From Bacteroidota bacterium (GTDB taxonomy: Bacteria > Bacteroidota > Bacteroidia > Bacteroidales > Porphyromonadaceae), in the NCBI GenBank assembly GCA_023396255.1, contig JAEWWU010000006.1, positions 124,001 through 188,000 of the forward strand: 64,000 nucleotides of DNA. The letters run 5' to 3'. The notes beneath the pieces were generated by a model. It was given only the letters and a program-made list of their open reading frames with translations. It searched no databases and was not told where the DNA came from. The first letter of the stretch is position 1. The number at the start of each line of letters is the position of its first letter. Both the position numbers and the translations under genes were made by a program. Positions 44,308-52,934 of this stretch are shown here, one piece after another.

Positions 44308-44775
44308 CTCTTTTCTTATTTTTAATTATTAGTTATTCTTTATAGAAAAACAAGTAAGCTTTTCTGGGCGCGAATATATATATATATATATCCGGCAAGC
44401 GAAAATAGCGTTAATAAAACATAACAAGATGTGACGAGATTCTCCTGCATTTGAGAAACAAAGAGTAGACCGGACTAAAAGTTGGGATTTAGCGAAAGAG
44501 TTTTTCCCTCTTGGTGGAGAATTCCCCTCGCTTATGGAATTGGGTAACGGAGGGGAATACCTTCGTTTTTTTGCAGTCAATTGAAAAATTTAGCAGAGAA
44601 CTAAATTGGAAGGAAAATGTTGCAACACACCGATTGTTTATGTACGGTGTCTTAGGCAAAGCAAAATAGGGTGCAAAAAATCACAGCAAATGGTTTCCCA
44701 AGAACCAAGTGGCCCCGGGTAAATGAATACTCAATATTTACTGAGCGGAGGGATTTTATTCGAATAGAGAGGTTC
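44308..44775. other. upstream region of the peptide-lipoprotein unit, with an AT microsatellite
   Basis: 468 bp between pncB and the small peptide gene. It contains the (AT)9 tract at 44374-44391 and an ACACCG/CGGTGT hairpin at 44627-44650 that may end pncB. I could not find a consensus -33/-7 pair for the peptide gene. A degenerate stretch near 44587-44606 (AATTTAGCAGAGAACTAAATT-like) recalls the 7.2/39.0 kb repeat but is too diverged to assign. Confidence 0.4.
44374..44391. repeat. (AT)9 dinucleotide microsatellite
   Basis: Nine uninterrupted AT units lie 67 bp upstream of the small peptide start at 44307. Slipped-strand changes in length here would alter spacing in the promoter region. 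Confidence 0.8.
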
Positions 44776-46260
44776 TTATGCCTCCTCTTCTTTCTGATAC
44801 TCCCTGACAAGTGTCATCAGGCAGTGGTGGTACTTGGGGCTCATATCCAAATAGTGTACGTGTGGATTTTCGAAACGTTGCTCTTCTTGCCAAATCTCGG
44901 TGCTTAGTTGCTGTTGCACATAGTTGCGAATTTCTACCAATGTTTTACAAGGCAAGGTTCGTTTTCCGTTTCGAACCACTTGTTGCTGCATTTTGCGCAT
45001 CGTACAATCGGCACCAAAGGAGCGTTTTTCCCAGGGCTTTTGTGGATAGATGTAGGGGTATTCTTTGCCGGCAGGAATCGCTTCTCCTTTGAGAGAGATG
45101 AGATCGGCAATGGCTTTGCCACTCTTTTCGTATACTCTGTACACCTCTTTCCAAGCAGGGTGAGTTGTTTTACTTAGGTTGTTGGACAGTTTGATTTTGG
45201 GAATCATTATACCATTTTCCTCGATGGCAACCAATTTGTAAACGGCTCCAAAAGTGGCATCGCTATGAGCGGTGATGAGCCGTTCGCCCACCCCGAAACT
45301 GTCTATACATCCCCCCTGTGCCAAAATGGAGGTAATAGTCCATTCGTCCAAACTGTTCGACCCCATAATTAGGGTTTCGTGAAGACCGGCCTCGTTGAGC
45401 ATCTTCCTCGCTTTTTTGGAGAGGTAGGCAATATCTCCGGAATCTATCCGAATTCCTTTTAATTTCTTTCCTGTCGGCTCCAATACCTCTTTGGCGGTTC
45501 GTATGGCGTTGGGTACACCCGAAGCAAGCGTGTTGTATGTGTCTACCAGCAACACGGTTTCGTCTCCGTAGATACGGGCATATTGGCAAAAAGCTTCATA
45601 TTCGTTTTCAAAGACCATCACCCAGCTATGTGCCATAGTGCCTACGACAGGGATGTTAAATATTTGCCCAGCCAAAACGGTGGCAGTTGCACTTACTCCC
45701 CCTATATAGGCGGCACGTGCTCCATAAAGGGCGGCGTCTATATTGTGTGCTCTGCGTGCTCCCATATCTGCCACGGGTCGTCCTTGTGCAGCCCTCACAA
45801 TGCGACTGGCTTTAGTGGCGATGAGTGATTGATGATTGACCAGTGTAAGTAGAGCGGTTTCTATAATTTGAGCTTCTATCAGAGAAGCCACAACGGTAAT
45901 CACCGGTTCGTTGGGGTAGATGATAGAGCCTTCCGGAAAGGCATAAATATCTCCGGAAAATCGAAACCGAGAAAGGTAGTCGAGAAATTGTTCATCGAAC
46001 AGATTCAGAGACCGCAAGTAGCCAATATCTTGCGCAGAAAAATGCAGCTGCTCGACAAAGTCAATCACTTGCTCCAAACCGGCAAAGATGGCAAAGCCCC
46101 CTCTGTCCGGAATGCGTCGATAAAAAAGGTCGAAAACCGATCGGGGAGACTCTTTTTGACCGATATGGTAGCCATTGGCCATAGTTAGCTCATACAAATC
46201 CATCAGCATACTGATGTTTCGCGCATCGAACTGTGAGTGTTTGGAGGGCTGTTGATTCAT
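44776..46260 (-). CDS. pncB: nicotinate phosphoribosyltransferase
   Basis: A 494-residue NAPRTase that condenses nicotinate with PRPP to give nicotinate mononucleotide for NAD salvage. Family segments are LMDLYELTMANGYH, VFDLFYRRIPDRGGFAIFAG, ADMGARRAHNIDAALYGARA, VGTMAHSWVMVFENEYEAF, and the phosphate-binding KGIRIDSGDIAYLSK with IMGSNSLDEW and DSFGVGERLITAHSD. The length is that of the long bacterial type. The C-terminal extension includes a CTMRKMQQQ segment with cysteine. It is monocistronic, divergent from porZ. Confidence 0.94.
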   Translation of the reverse strand: MNQQPSKHSQFDARNISMLMDLYELTMANGYHIGQKESPRSVFDLFYRRIPDRGGFAIFAGLEQVIDFVEQLHFSAQDIGYLRSLNLFDEQFLDYLSRFRFSGDIYAFPEGSIIYPNEPVITVVASLIEAQIIETALLTLVNHQSLIATKASRIVRAAQGRPVADMGARRAHNIDAALYGARAAYIGGVSATATVLAGQIFNIPVVGTMAHSWVMVFENEYEAFCQYARIYGDETVLLVDTYNTLASGVPNAIRTAKEVLEPTGKKLKGIRIDSGDIAYLSKKARKMLNEAGLHETLIMGSNSLDEWTITSILAQGGCIDSFGVGERLITAHSDATFGAVYKLVAIEENGIMIPKIKLSNNLSKTTHPAWKEVYRVYEKSGKAIADLISLKGEAIPAGKEYPYIYPQKPWEKRSFGADCTMRKMQQQVVRNGKRTLPCKTLVEIRNYVQQQLSTEIWQEEQRFENPHVHYLDMSPKYHHCLMTLVREYQKEEEA

Positions 46261-46369
46261 TATCTTACTCTCTTCGGCTGTTTTCTATTTGCTCGATAAA
46301 AGTACAAAAGAGTTTTCTCTTGGATATAATTCTTTTTGAGGGAGGTTTTTCTTTTTGGTTATCTTTGTG

Positions 46370-46377
46370 CAGTAGAT
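46370..46377 (+). promoter_or_regulatory. probable -7 element of the porZ-pepC unit
   Basis: TATCTTTG matches the Bacteroidota -7 box; no -33 element at the usual distance was seen. Leader to the porZ ATG would be about 150 nt. Confidence 0.45.
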
Positions 46378-46536
46378 AAATCTTTTGCCTTCTTGTATGT
46401 TATGCGTGAGAAGAAGAAAGGCGCAGACCTGCTTGAATAAGCCAAAAGATAAGGAATTATAACGGTGGTCAAAGACGAACAAAGTGGCTTGGTGCTTGCA
46501 GGGGGAGTTTTTCGATCGTTACATCAATAGCAAGAT

Positions 46537-48864
46537 ATGAGAAAACAAATAGTGCATCTTTGTTTTGGGGTAGGAATTTTCATAGGAATGCTTGGAGGAG
46601 GATTTTCTCTTTCGGCCCAGTCGCCCCAGGACAACCACAATTGGAGAAGCCTTCTTTCCATAGGAGATGTCAGCCAAATTCAAGAAACCCCTACACAGAT
46701 TTTTGCCTCTTCGGGAGATGCTTTTTTTACAGTAGGTAAAGAGGCTCCCAATAAGGTGGTTTTCTTTGATCGCTCTATGGGCGTTTCCGATATAGGGGTA
46801 GAGCGTTTTGCCTTTGACAAGGATGTGCTCCTTGTCTATTACAGAAGCGGTATCATTGACCTTGTGCATAAGGAAGGAATACGACGTATTTCTGCTATCT
46901 ACGATAATATTCGCTTAACAGACAAATCACTCAACCAGATCTTTTTTTGGAAAGATTGGGCTTTTCTGGCGGGAAACTTCGGCTTGTCGGTAGTTAGTTT
47001 AGCGGAAGGGAAAATTTTGTCTACCTCTTTTATCGGGCAGAGTGTGCAATCTGTGGTGTGCTTCAATGACGAAGTAATGATTCTCAAGGACAATATATTG
47101 CTCAAGGCTTCTTTGTCATCCAATTTGCAAGACCCTTCGCAATGGCAAGAGGTTTTGACAGGGATAACCAAACCTCTTCAATTGGCTCTTGTCAAAGGCT
47201 CGGTGTTTTTGTTGGGAGGGGCAGACGGAGGTGAGGTTTATTCGATAACTGCCCCAACTGTTCCATTATTCAAGGGGGTCAAAGAAATGGTTTCTACCCA
47301 AGCGGTAGGGGTGGTACTTATTGGTGAGAGGTGGCTCAAGGTAATTAGAGAAGGAGGAAAGGAAGTCGCACAGCTTCCTACCAATTCCCAAATAGTCTCA
47401 GTCTCCGCCAATACCTCGGAGCACGAATTATGGGCCGCTGATGGAACTTCTATTTTTAGAGCCGACTTGCAGCAGAGCAATCCGGTCCTGCAACCGTTTG
47501 AATTCAACTATTCGGGACCAATGGATAACCGTTCTTTCTACGGAACTATCGCACATAAGCGACTCTATATGGCGGGGGGCGGTAGAGGGGCCGACCGTAT
47601 GAACCTGCCGGGCAGTCTCAAAATCTATAATGGCACAGAGTGGGAAAATATAGGGCGAGCCAACGTGGAACCTCTTACCGGGATAGAGTTTACCGATGCG
47701 GTGTCTGTGGCTGTGGACCCCAAAGACGCCTCTCACTTCTATGTGGCAACGTGGGGCGAAGGTTTGTTGGAGTTTGCCAACTATGGTAAATCCATCCAAC
47801 GCTACCACGCCGATAACAGTGACTTGATGTCTGCCGTCTCAGGCAACCCTAATTATGTTCGCACGGGCAGTTTGACTATTGACCCCAGGGGCAATTTGTG
47901 GATGGCGCAAGGCTCGGTCTCCAAGCCTATTGCTGTACGAACGCCCGATGGAACACTCAAAAGCCTTTCTTATCCTGCTATTGCTTCGGTCAATTCGTTT
48001 GGGCGAATGTTGGCTCTTCCAGGAGGAACCAAATGGTTGAATATTTACCACAGGGGGGGGGATCAGGTGAATGGAGTTTTTGTTTTTAACGATAACAATA
48101 CCCCCCTTGACGAAACGGATGATGCCACCTTACTGTTTTCTCAGTTTACGGATCGCACAGGTAAGGTAATAGCAGCTTCACACTATTATGATATGGCGGT
48201 AGATCGCTCGGGTATAATGTGGATTGGCACCGATCGTGGTCCGATCTTTGTGCATAATGCCGCCGGGGTACCCAAGCAATCTTCTACTCCCGTGGCTTCA
48301 CGCCCCGTGGGAGGAAAGGAGCCCAATCTCTTCTATGTAATGGACAACGTTCCGGTTACTGCCATTGTTGTGGATGAGGCAAACAATAAATGGATGGGGA
48401 CTCGTTCGGATGGACTTTACCTCCTCTCACCCGATGGAACAACAGTTTATAAACACTTTACCATCGACAACAGCCCCTTGCTCTCGAACAGTATCAGTAC
48501 TCTCAACTTGGATGCAGTCAGCGGAGTCCTCTATATAGGGACTTCTATGGGGTTGATGGCCTACAACATAGGGATTGCCGGTAATTTTGATCAGTTGCGC
48601 AAAGAGATACACGTTTATCCCAATCCGCTTCGCCCGGAAGATAACGACAAGATCACCGTTTCAGGATTGAGTGCCGGAGTTACCATTCGTGTGCTTGATA
48701 CGGCTGGCAATGTTCTGCATCAAGATACCGCCATTACCTCCGAGTTGAGCTTCAACGCGCGTATGCCCAACGGAGAACGTTACCCGTCCGGAGTTTATCA
48801 GTTGTTGGTTTCCGATGCGAACGGCAAACAAGGGCACACCATTCGCTTTGCAGTTATTTATTAA
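46537..48864 (+). CDS. porZ: type IX secretion component PorZ (two-propeller protein)
   Basis: A 775-residue protein, almost exactly the length of P. gingivalis PorZ. The signal peptide is FGVGIFIGMLGGGFSLSA-Q. Two beta-propeller regions follow (about 30-330 and 330-680), the second with two-component-regulator-type propeller blades such as SGIMWIGTDRGPIFVHN and NNKWMGTRSDGLYLLSPDGT. The last ~80 residues (HVYPNPLRPEDNDKITVSGL ... YPSGVYQLLVSDANG) form a T9SS C-terminal domain that, in PorZ, is retained rather than cleaved. In P. gingivalis PorZ belongs to the PorU-PorV-PorQ-PorZ attachment complex that removes sorting domains and adds A-LPS. The three T9SS-cargo genes in this window (4624, 11561, 36127) would depend on it. 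The next gene is pepC. Confidence 0.9.
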   Translation: MRKQIVHLCFGVGIFIGMLGGGFSLSAQSPQDNHNWRSLLSIGDVSQIQETPTQIFASSGDAFFTVGKEAPNKVVFFDRSMGVSDIGVERFAFDKDVLLVYYRSGIIDLVHKEGIRRISAIYDNIRLTDKSLNQIFFWKDWAFLAGNFGLSVVSLAEGKILSTSFIGQSVQSVVCFNDEVMILKDNILLKASLSSNLQDPSQWQEVLTGITKPLQLALVKGSVFLLGGADGGEVYSITAPTVPLFKGVKEMVSTQAVGVVLIGERWLKVIREGGKEVAQLPTNSQIVSVSANTSEHELWAADGTSIFRADLQQSNPVLQPFEFNYSGPMDNRSFYGTIAHKRLYMAGGGRGADRMNLPGSLKIYNGTEWENIGRANVEPLTGIEFTDAVSVAVDPKDASHFYVATWGEGLLEFANYGKSIQRYHADNSDLMSAVSGNPNYVRTGSLTIDPRGNLWMAQGSVSKPIAVRTPDGTLKSLSYPAIASVNSFGRMLALPGGTKWLNIYHRGGDQVNGVFVFNDNNTPLDETDDATLLFSQFTDRTGKVIAASHYYDMAVDRSGIMWIGTDRGPIFVHNAAGVPKQSSTPVASRPVGGKEPNLFYVMDNVPVTAIVVDEANNKWMGTRSDGLYLLSPDGTTVYKHFTIDNSPLLSNSISTLNLDAVSGVLYIGTSMGLMAYNIGIAGNFDQLRKEIHVYPNPLRPEDNDKITVSGLSAGVTIRVLDTAGNVLHQDTAITSELSFNARMPNGERYPSGVYQLLVSDANGKQGHTIRFAVIY

Positions 48865-48883
48865 ATTGAATCAATACAATAAG

Positions 48884-50290
48884 ATGAACAAAAAAACGAT
48901 TTTTGCCTTTATGGTTAGCTTTGTTATGGGGGCATCGGCGATCTCGGTCGAAGCCCAATCTTCGAAGGGAGCTATTACCCCACAGGTGCTTCAGCAGTTG
49001 CAAGAGAGCGGAATAAAATCTCCGGCCGACAGGGCTTTGCGCAACGCCATTACTACCAACGGACTTGTTTTTAACAATCCGCAAAAAAATGACTATCCCA
49101 ACGAATACTTTGCTTACAGAGTGCCCGGTAAGGGAATTACGGATCAGAAAAGCAGTGGGCGTTGCTGGCTTTTCACGGGATTAAATGTCCTGCGCTCTCA
49201 AATGATAGATAGGGAGGGGACAGGAGAGTTTTTCTTTTCTCACGCCTACTCTTTCTTTTGGGATCAGTTGGAAAAATCCAATCTCTTTTTGCAGTCGATC
49301 ATAGATACCAAAGACAAACCGCAAACAGACCGTACCGTGGAGTGGCTTTTTAAGCACCCAATAAGTGACGGAGGGCAGTTTACCGGGGTATCGGATATAC
49401 TTACCAAGTACGGAGTGGTACCTTCCGAAGTGATGCCGGAGCCTTACTCCTCCAACAACACCGGCAGATTGTCGTCTCTCATTGCCAAACTATTGCGCCA
49501 AAGCGGAATAGATTTGCGTAAAAAAGCTGCCCAAGGAGCTTCGGAACGAGAATTACAAGCTCAAAAGGTAGAAACTCTCAAGGTAATTTATCGTCTGTTA
49601 TGTCTCAACTTGGGGGAACCTCCTACGCAGTTTTCCTATACTTTGCGTGATGCGCAAGGCAAAGAACTCTCGACAGAAACCTACACACCACAGAGTTTTT
49701 TTGCTCGTTTTGTAAAAGTGGATTTGCAAAAAGACTACGTAATGGTAATGAACGACCCTACTTATCCCTACTACAAAACTTACAGTATAGAGCTGGATCG
49801 CCACGCTTATGATGGACAAAACTGGACCTATGTTAATGTTCCGATGGAAGACCTCAAGGAGATGGCAATGGCTTCAATCAAAGGGGGAGAAATGATGTAT
49901 TACTCCTGTGATGTAGGGCAGCAATTAGAGCGCAAAAAGGGGCTGCTTACGATGGATAACTTCGACTATGAGTCTGTTTTGGGAGTCCCTTTTACAATGA
50001 ATAAGGCCGAACGCATTGCTTCGTTCGATAGTGGATCTACCCACGCTATGACATTGGTTGCTGTGGATGTGGATGCTAACGGGAAACCCTCCAAGTGGAT
50101 GGTTGAAAATAGTTGGGGTGCAGACAGTGGATACAAGGGGCACTTGATAATGACCGATGAGTGGTTTGATGCCTACACCTTTCGTATTGTGGTTAATAAG
50201 AAGTACATAACTACAAAAGTGGCAGACGCTTTGAAACAAAAACCACAGATGTTACCACCCTGGAGCCCAATGTTTGCTCCCGAGAAATAA
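48884..50290 (+). CDS. pepC: secreted aminopeptidase C / bleomycin-hydrolase-like C1 peptidase
   Basis: A 468-residue papain-fold cysteine peptidase. The ATG at 48884 (MNKKTIFAFMVSFVMGASAI) gives a clear signal peptide with cleavage near VEA-QS; the longer frame overlapping porZ is rejected. The catalytic cysteine is C94 in KSSGRCWLFTGLNVLR, the histidine is in DSGSTHAMTLVAVD and the asparagine in WMVENSWGADSG, all present. Cytoplasmic bleomycin hydrolases are hexamers; the exported form is characteristic of Bacteroidales and is thought to trim peptides outside the cytoplasm. It starts 19 bp after porZ and is probably co-transcribed. A very strong terminator follows. Confidence 0.92.
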   Translation: MNKKTIFAFMVSFVMGASAISVEAQSSKGAITPQVLQQLQESGIKSPADRALRNAITTNGLVFNNPQKNDYPNEYFAYRVPGKGITDQKSSGRCWLFTGLNVLRSQMIDREGTGEFFFSHAYSFFWDQLEKSNLFLQSIIDTKDKPQTDRTVEWLFKHPISDGGQFTGVSDILTKYGVVPSEVMPEPYSSNNTGRLSSLIAKLLRQSGIDLRKKAAQGASERELQAQKVETLKVIYRLLCLNLGEPPTQFSYTLRDAQGKELSTETYTPQSFFARFVKVDLQKDYVMVMNDPTYPYYKTYSIELDRHAYDGQNWTYVNVPMEDLKEMAMASIKGGEMMYYSCDVGQQLERKKGLLTMDNFDYESVLGVPFTMNKAERIASFDSGSTHAMTLVAVDVDANGKPSKWMVENSWGADSGYKGHLIMTDEWFDAYTFRIVVNKKYITTKVADALKQKPQMLPPWSPMFAPEK

Positions 50291-50328
50291 GTTCGATGCC
50301 TGTGGAAGTTCTTTTCCGGGACGAAGAA

Positions 50329-50375
50329 GACTGCCGCTGTTTCTACACTTGATAGAAACAGCGGCAGTCTCTTTC
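50329..50375 (+). terminator. strong intrinsic terminator after pepC
   Basis: A perfect 17-bp stem, GACTGCCGCTGTTTCTA (50329-50345) with its complement (50353-50369), around a 7-nt loop, followed by TCTTTC. Confidence 0.85.
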
Positions 50376-50489
50376 TTGCGAGAAAGAAATTGTTTAAAGA
50401 ACTTCAATCAAAAGCCTATTCGTATGAGAGGCCTGTGGTAAAAACAAATTTACAGGCAGAGCGGATCGCTTTAGACCTATACACATCGC

Positions 50490-51725
50490 TTATTTGGCAG
50501 GAATCGGTTGCAAGTGGAGGTCTATGGCTTGAGAGATCTCCGTAGAGGTTTCTCCGATCCATCCGCAACTTTGATTGACCGCTGTGTAAACTCTAATCCA
50601 GTTAACACCCGGGAGCTTAATGCTGTTCCCCTTAGAATCGATGGCGTGGTTGATATCGAAGCTGTTCAGTTCGGGGTGAACAATGGGGTGATTATCTACA
50701 TAGCCCCAGTCAAAGGCATACAATACAAAAAGGGGGTCCCCTTTTCCTTCGTTTACGCCATTAGGAGGCAAAAGAGTTCCTTGTAAAGTATAGCTGTCTT
50801 CTTGTATCCAAGCCGGGTAGTAGGGTTGAGAGTGAAAAGAGTTGCGCTCAATGTATCCACTCTTCCCTAAATTGTCTGTCCATCTGATGTAATGGATGTT
50901 CGTAATGTAGGTATTTTGCCCAGGAGTGGGCTTTTGGTCGGGATCTGGTTTGTGGTAGGTGATACTGTAGTTTTTCGTGGTTGAAGCTTTTCCGGTTTCG
51001 CTGCCGGCAAGCTCATACCACTCCTCCGGATCGGGTTTCCCATTGCCATTGGCATCAAAAGCGACCATCACGATGCCGGGTTCGGAGCTTCCCCCTTTCT
51101 TGTTCGGATTTAGAGCATTATCGGAGTAGAAAGCATTGCCCTTGATGAGGAAGTCGTTTCCCGGACCATTCATTACAATATGGTCGAATGCAAAAGTTAT
51201 ATATCCGCCATATCCCCCTAAGGAGACAGGAACATCATTTTTCCCACTTATGCTCATAGAGGCCTTCTGAATCATTTCTTTTTCTGTATCTCCTTCTTGA
51301 TACATAGGCATCGTATTGACAAACTGCCCTGGAGCGGGACGAAACTCGATCACCTTATTGATGTAAGGGCTGTAGGAGATAAGTTCCTGTTCCACTTGCA
51401 CCGACAGAGTGTGTTTGTAGCGAGTTTGAGACTCCGTAACCTCGAATGAGAGAAGGTAGGTTCCCGGATGCTCAGCTACAAAAGAATAATCTTTTTGTGT
51501 CGAAACGAGAGAGTCTGCTCCAGATGTAGTGCGTAAAGTCCACCTATACTCTTTTCCCGTAAAGGATGGTTCGAGACGAAGTATCTGCATTCGTTGAACA
51601 CGGTAAAGATCTTCCAGCCCCAATCCAATGGTGGGGGTATCTCGTTTACAACCGGATAAAAAGACACAGAGAAAAGAAGATAAGAATAAGAAAAAAGATT
51701 GGGAACGAGGACAAAGAGGTCGCAT
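50490..51725 (-). CDS. surface lipoprotein with PKD-like domain, linked to the BtuB/BtuG-like genes
   Basis: A 411-residue lipoprotein from the ATG at 51725; signal SFFLFLSSFLCVFLSG with lipobox LSGC and Cys26. The longer frame starts at a TTG and is less likely. Residues ~30-110 look like a PKD/Ig-type domain (YRWTLRTTSGADSLVSTQKD, then GTYLLSFEVTE). The rest is a beta-rich domain with GYGGYITFAFDHIVMNGPGN, EPGIVMVAFDANGNGKPDPE (a DxNxNGxxD calcium-type loop) and VNWIRVYTAVNQSCGWIGET. I recall similar cell-surface proteins beside vitamin B12 receptor genes in Bacteroides. It lies 39 bp after the BtuG-like gene. Ligand unknown; helper in corrinoid capture is inference. Confidence 0.7.
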   Translation of the reverse strand: MRPLCPRSQSFFLFLSSFLCVFLSGCKRDTPTIGLGLEDLYRVQRMQILRLEPSFTGKEYRWTLRTTSGADSLVSTQKDYSFVAEHPGTYLLSFEVTESQTRYKHTLSVQVEQELISYSPYINKVIEFRPAPGQFVNTMPMYQEGDTEKEMIQKASMSISGKNDVPVSLGGYGGYITFAFDHIVMNGPGNDFLIKGNAFYSDNALNPNKKGGSSEPGIVMVAFDANGNGKPDPEEWYELAGSETGKASTTKNYSITYHKPDPDQKPTPGQNTYITNIHYIRWTDNLGKSGYIERNSFHSQPYYPAWIQEDSYTLQGTLLPPNGVNEGKGDPLFVLYAFDWGYVDNHPIVHPELNSFDINHAIDSKGNSIKLPGVNWIRVYTAVNQSCGWIGETSTEISQAIDLHLQPIPAK

Positions 51726-51764
51726 AATAGTATAAAGGATCTTGAGTGGTGAGTAAAACAAAAA

Positions 51765-52934
51765 TTAGTGAATGTTTTGTTTGGAAAGGAATACCATATG
51801 TGCAGGGATATCACCGGTGCGAACACTCCATTTGAGTTTTCCTTGAGGAGAAAAACACAAGAGCCGTCCGCTGGAAACATAATTGGTGGCATCTGTAATG
51901 TAAATTTCTCCCGTGTCGGGGTGTATGGCAATGCCATAAGGGATCTTTATTTTGTTTTCATTGCCATCGGTAATGAATCCGGAACTGATATTCTTTTTGG
52001 TTTTTACGTTGATGATTCCATAGGTGATTGTGTTCTCTTGTTTGTGACTGTTCCATTCCGTGCTGTAATAATAGAGCGAATCTCCTTTTAGAGCCATATT
52101 GGAACAAGGAATGTTGAGAGTATCTGTAACCTCCATCTGTTGGGACTGGGAATTGGGGGCCAAAACAAACAGGTTTGAGTGGATTTTTTCGTGATTGCCG
52201 CGCGAAGAAACCCATAATTTGCCGTACCGATCTCGTTTGAGACGGTGTAAGTTGATACCCACGGGGATTTGTCGAATTTGTTTGAGGTTGTCTAATCGAA
52301 CAACCGATACTGTATTGTCATAGTTGGGACTGCGATATCCCCCCGAGTTGGCAACATAGAGTAACTCATCTATGATTTCCATCTCCTCGGGTTGGTAACC
52401 AACCAACACTTTTCTCGTTATTTTCATAGAAGCAGTATCTACTTCAAAAACAGCTCCCAAGGGGGCTTGAGGATCTACCTGCACGGGACCTATGTAGCTG
52501 GATATATACGCCTTGCCTTTATGAAAACGAATGTATCGGCAGTTGGGGATATCTACCTGTCCGAGACGTTTTCCAGTGAGAGCTTCCATTACTTCAACCT
52601 TGTGCGAGCAGTTAACCACTACATAGAGACGAGATCCATAGATTTGAATATCGTTGCCAACATCTCCCAACTCTTTTACGACATCAGGGTTGCGTTCAGC
52701 ATAGAGATTACGGATGTAGATCCCCTGCGTGTAATCTAAGTAGTCGATAGAACTTTTATTAGAGCCCATATTGCCCTCATTGACCAGATACATTCCCCAT
52801 TGGGAGTCGTTAGGACGCAAAGCCTCCACTACCGTCTGGTATTCAGACGGGATTATCAAGTCTATTTTACGGCACGAAGCCATCAGAAGAGCGACAAGAA
52901 AAGTGAAAGACAAGAGTTTGTGGTTAGGCTTCAT
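51765..52934 (-). CDS. BtuG-like beta-propeller surface lipoprotein
   Basis: A 389-residue lipoprotein: signal LLSFTFLVALLMAS, lipobox MASC, Cys21. The mature protein is a seven-bladed YncE/DUF5074-type propeller: WGMYLVNEGNMGSNKSSIDY, LGDVGNDIQIYGSRLYVVVN, IPNCRYIRFHKGKAYISSYI, VGYQPEEMEIIDELLYVANS, IPYGIAIHPDTGEIYITDA. The NEGNMGSNK and ELGDVGNDIQIYG motifs are those I associate with BtuG, the surface B12-binding lipoprotein of Bacteroides that caps BtuB. It overlaps the TonB receptor gene by 4 bp, which supports a functional pair. Confidence 0.78.
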   Translation of the reverse strand: MKPNHKLLSFTFLVALLMASCRKIDLIIPSEYQTVVEALRPNDSQWGMYLVNEGNMGSNKSSIDYLDYTQGIYIRNLYAERNPDVVKELGDVGNDIQIYGSRLYVVVNCSHKVEVMEALTGKRLGQVDIPNCRYIRFHKGKAYISSYIGPVQVDPQAPLGAVFEVDTASMKITRKVLVGYQPEEMEIIDELLYVANSGGYRSPNYDNTVSVVRLDNLKQIRQIPVGINLHRLKRDRYGKLWVSSRGNHEKIHSNLFVLAPNSQSQQMEVTDTLNIPCSNMALKGDSLYYYSTEWNSHKQENTITYGIINVKTKKNISSGFITDGNENKIKIPYGIAIHPDTGEIYITDATNYVSSGRLLCFSPQGKLKWSVRTGDIPAHMVFLSKQNIH

